Shown here piece by piece: positions 6,254-6,700 of a stretch of 6,700 nt of DNA. The stretch comes from AP-15 sp035503615 (lineage in GTDB: Bacteria > Pseudomonadota > Alphaproteobacteria > ATCC43930 > CGMCC-115725). The stretch lies in contig DATJTI010000095.1 in assembly GCA_035503615.1 (NCBI GenBank), positions 1 through 6,700 of the forward strand. The letters run 5' to 3'. The notes beneath the pieces were generated by a model. It was not told the origin of the DNA. It did no database searches and was given only the letters and a program-made list of their open reading frames with translations. Position numbers and translations under genes: made by a program. Position 1 is the stretch's first letter; the number at the start of each line of letters is the position of its first letter.

Positions 6254-6277
6254 CGTTATATCCATACGGAAATTACG
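6254..6277 (+). promoter_or_regulatory. Second candidate ModE-type operator, before the downstream unknown gene
   Basis: CGTTATAT-N8-AAATTACG has the same 8-8-8 layout as the element at 3239-3262. The left half equals the half-site I recall for enterobacterial ModE operators, and ATCGTTATAT extends it to 6252. The right half matches its reverse complement at 6 of 8 positions. The element ends 21 bp before the ATG at 6299, nearly the same distance as the first element from its gene (24 bp). It lies between the modBC stop and the next gene, in AT-richer sequence than its surroundings. This is a candidate only. Confidence 0.45.
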
Positions 6278-6298
6278 CGGTTCCTGACCGGCTCGGAA

Positions 6299-6700
6299 AT
6301 GTCTCAGCAGATCGCTTTGGATCTCACCGGCAACAGCGCTGTGCTCAATCTGCCCGGCCTACCAAGTGCGGCGCCTGCCGCGCTGCCGTTCAAGCCGAAG
6401 CCGATGCCGCAACTCGCCGAGCACGAGGTCGCCTCGCGCGTGCAGCAATTATTGGCGCCGCCATCACCGCATGGCCGGCGCAAGATCTGGGAATTCGACA
6501 GCAACCTGCATTGCTCGATCATCGGCACATGTTTGACCAATGCCGAGCTGCGCCAGGCTCTCGGCAAGCTCGGGCTAAAGGAAACCGACGCCACCAGCGA
6601 GCATGATTTGCATGCGAGCGCGGTATTGCTTGCCGGCAAGCGGCATGACGGCGCCAGATTGTTGCAAAAAGCGCTCGAGCGGCGGCACCGCGTCACGGTC
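6299..6700 (+). CDS. Unrecognised protein, N-terminal 134 residues (3' partial)
   Basis: The frame is open to the right edge and has GC-rich codon use like its neighbours. I do not recognise the family. Residues 1-60 are Pro/Ala-rich and look flexible. From about 61 the sequence becomes folded-looking: RKIWEFDSNLHCSIIGTCLT (61-80), then NAELRQALGKLGL, SEHDLHASAVLLAG and LLQKALERRH. H71, C72 and C78, together with H102, H105 and H116, could form a metal site, but this is inference from residue spacing alone. No signal peptide or membrane helix is visible, so it is probably cytoplasmic. The start at 6299 was chosen because it follows the candidate operator at the same distance as in the transporter gene; the Shine-Dalgarno signal (CGGA directly before ATG) is poor. 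The same frame is open back through 6217 to ATG codons at 6158 and 6143 inside the modBC repeat, so a longer protein overlapping modBC is possible. Confidence 0.65.
   Translation, partial: MSQQIALDLTGNSAVLNLPGLPSAAPAALPFKPKPMPQLAEHEVASRVQQLLAPPSPHGRRKIWEFDSNLHCSIIGTCLTNAELRQALGKLGLKETDATSEHDLHASAVLLAGKRHDGARLLQKALERRHRVTV

Noticed and set aside
6304..6696. Minus-strand open frame (130 aa) at the right edge
   Set aside because: The + strand frame in the same region continues to the window edge, has better protein-like composition and is preceded by a candidate operator. The antisense frame is Ser/Arg-rich without motifs.

Overview
The window is GC-rich, densely coded DNA, with every supported gene on the + strand. 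Codon use, Shine-Dalgarno sites and protein families suggest a Gram-negative proteobacterium, most likely an alphaproteobacterium of the Rhizobiales or Rhodospirillales type. Nothing in the window fixes genus or species. I see no rRNA, tRNA, CRISPR array or insertion sequence.

Left part (1-1054): the 3' end of a class I CoA-transferase subunit A gene, an unusually long 213-bp gap, and a complete subunit B gene with its catalytic Glu motif. Together they would encode a heterodimeric 3-oxoacid/3-oxoadipate-type CoA-transferase.

Middle part (1131-3140): one uninterrupted 669-residue protein that is the most unusual object here. Its first two thirds are a Wzz/GumC-type polysaccharide co-polymerase (two membrane helices flanking a periplasmic coiled coil). 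Its cytoplasmic C-terminus, where a Wzc-type protein would carry a tyrosine kinase, instead resembles the catalytic domain of a phage-type tyrosine recombinase. Nearly all recombinase active-site residues are replaced, including the nucleophilic Tyr. I read it as a membrane-tethered pseudo-integrase.

Right part (3239-6216): a compact molybdate/tungstate-type ABC importer. A WtpA/ModA-like binding protein is followed, with a 4-bp overlap, by a single polypeptide fusing a ModB permease to a ModC ATPase. The ModC TOBE region is interrupted by a Gly/Ser/Thr-rich insert encoded by 15-bp tandem repeats. A 24-bp inverted element resembling a ModE operator lies just upstream of the binding-protein gene.

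Right edge (6254-6700): a second element of identical 8-8-8 geometry lies at nearly the same distance before an unrecognised gene that runs off the window. This suggests, but does not prove, that the unknown gene belongs to the same molybdate regulon as the transporter.
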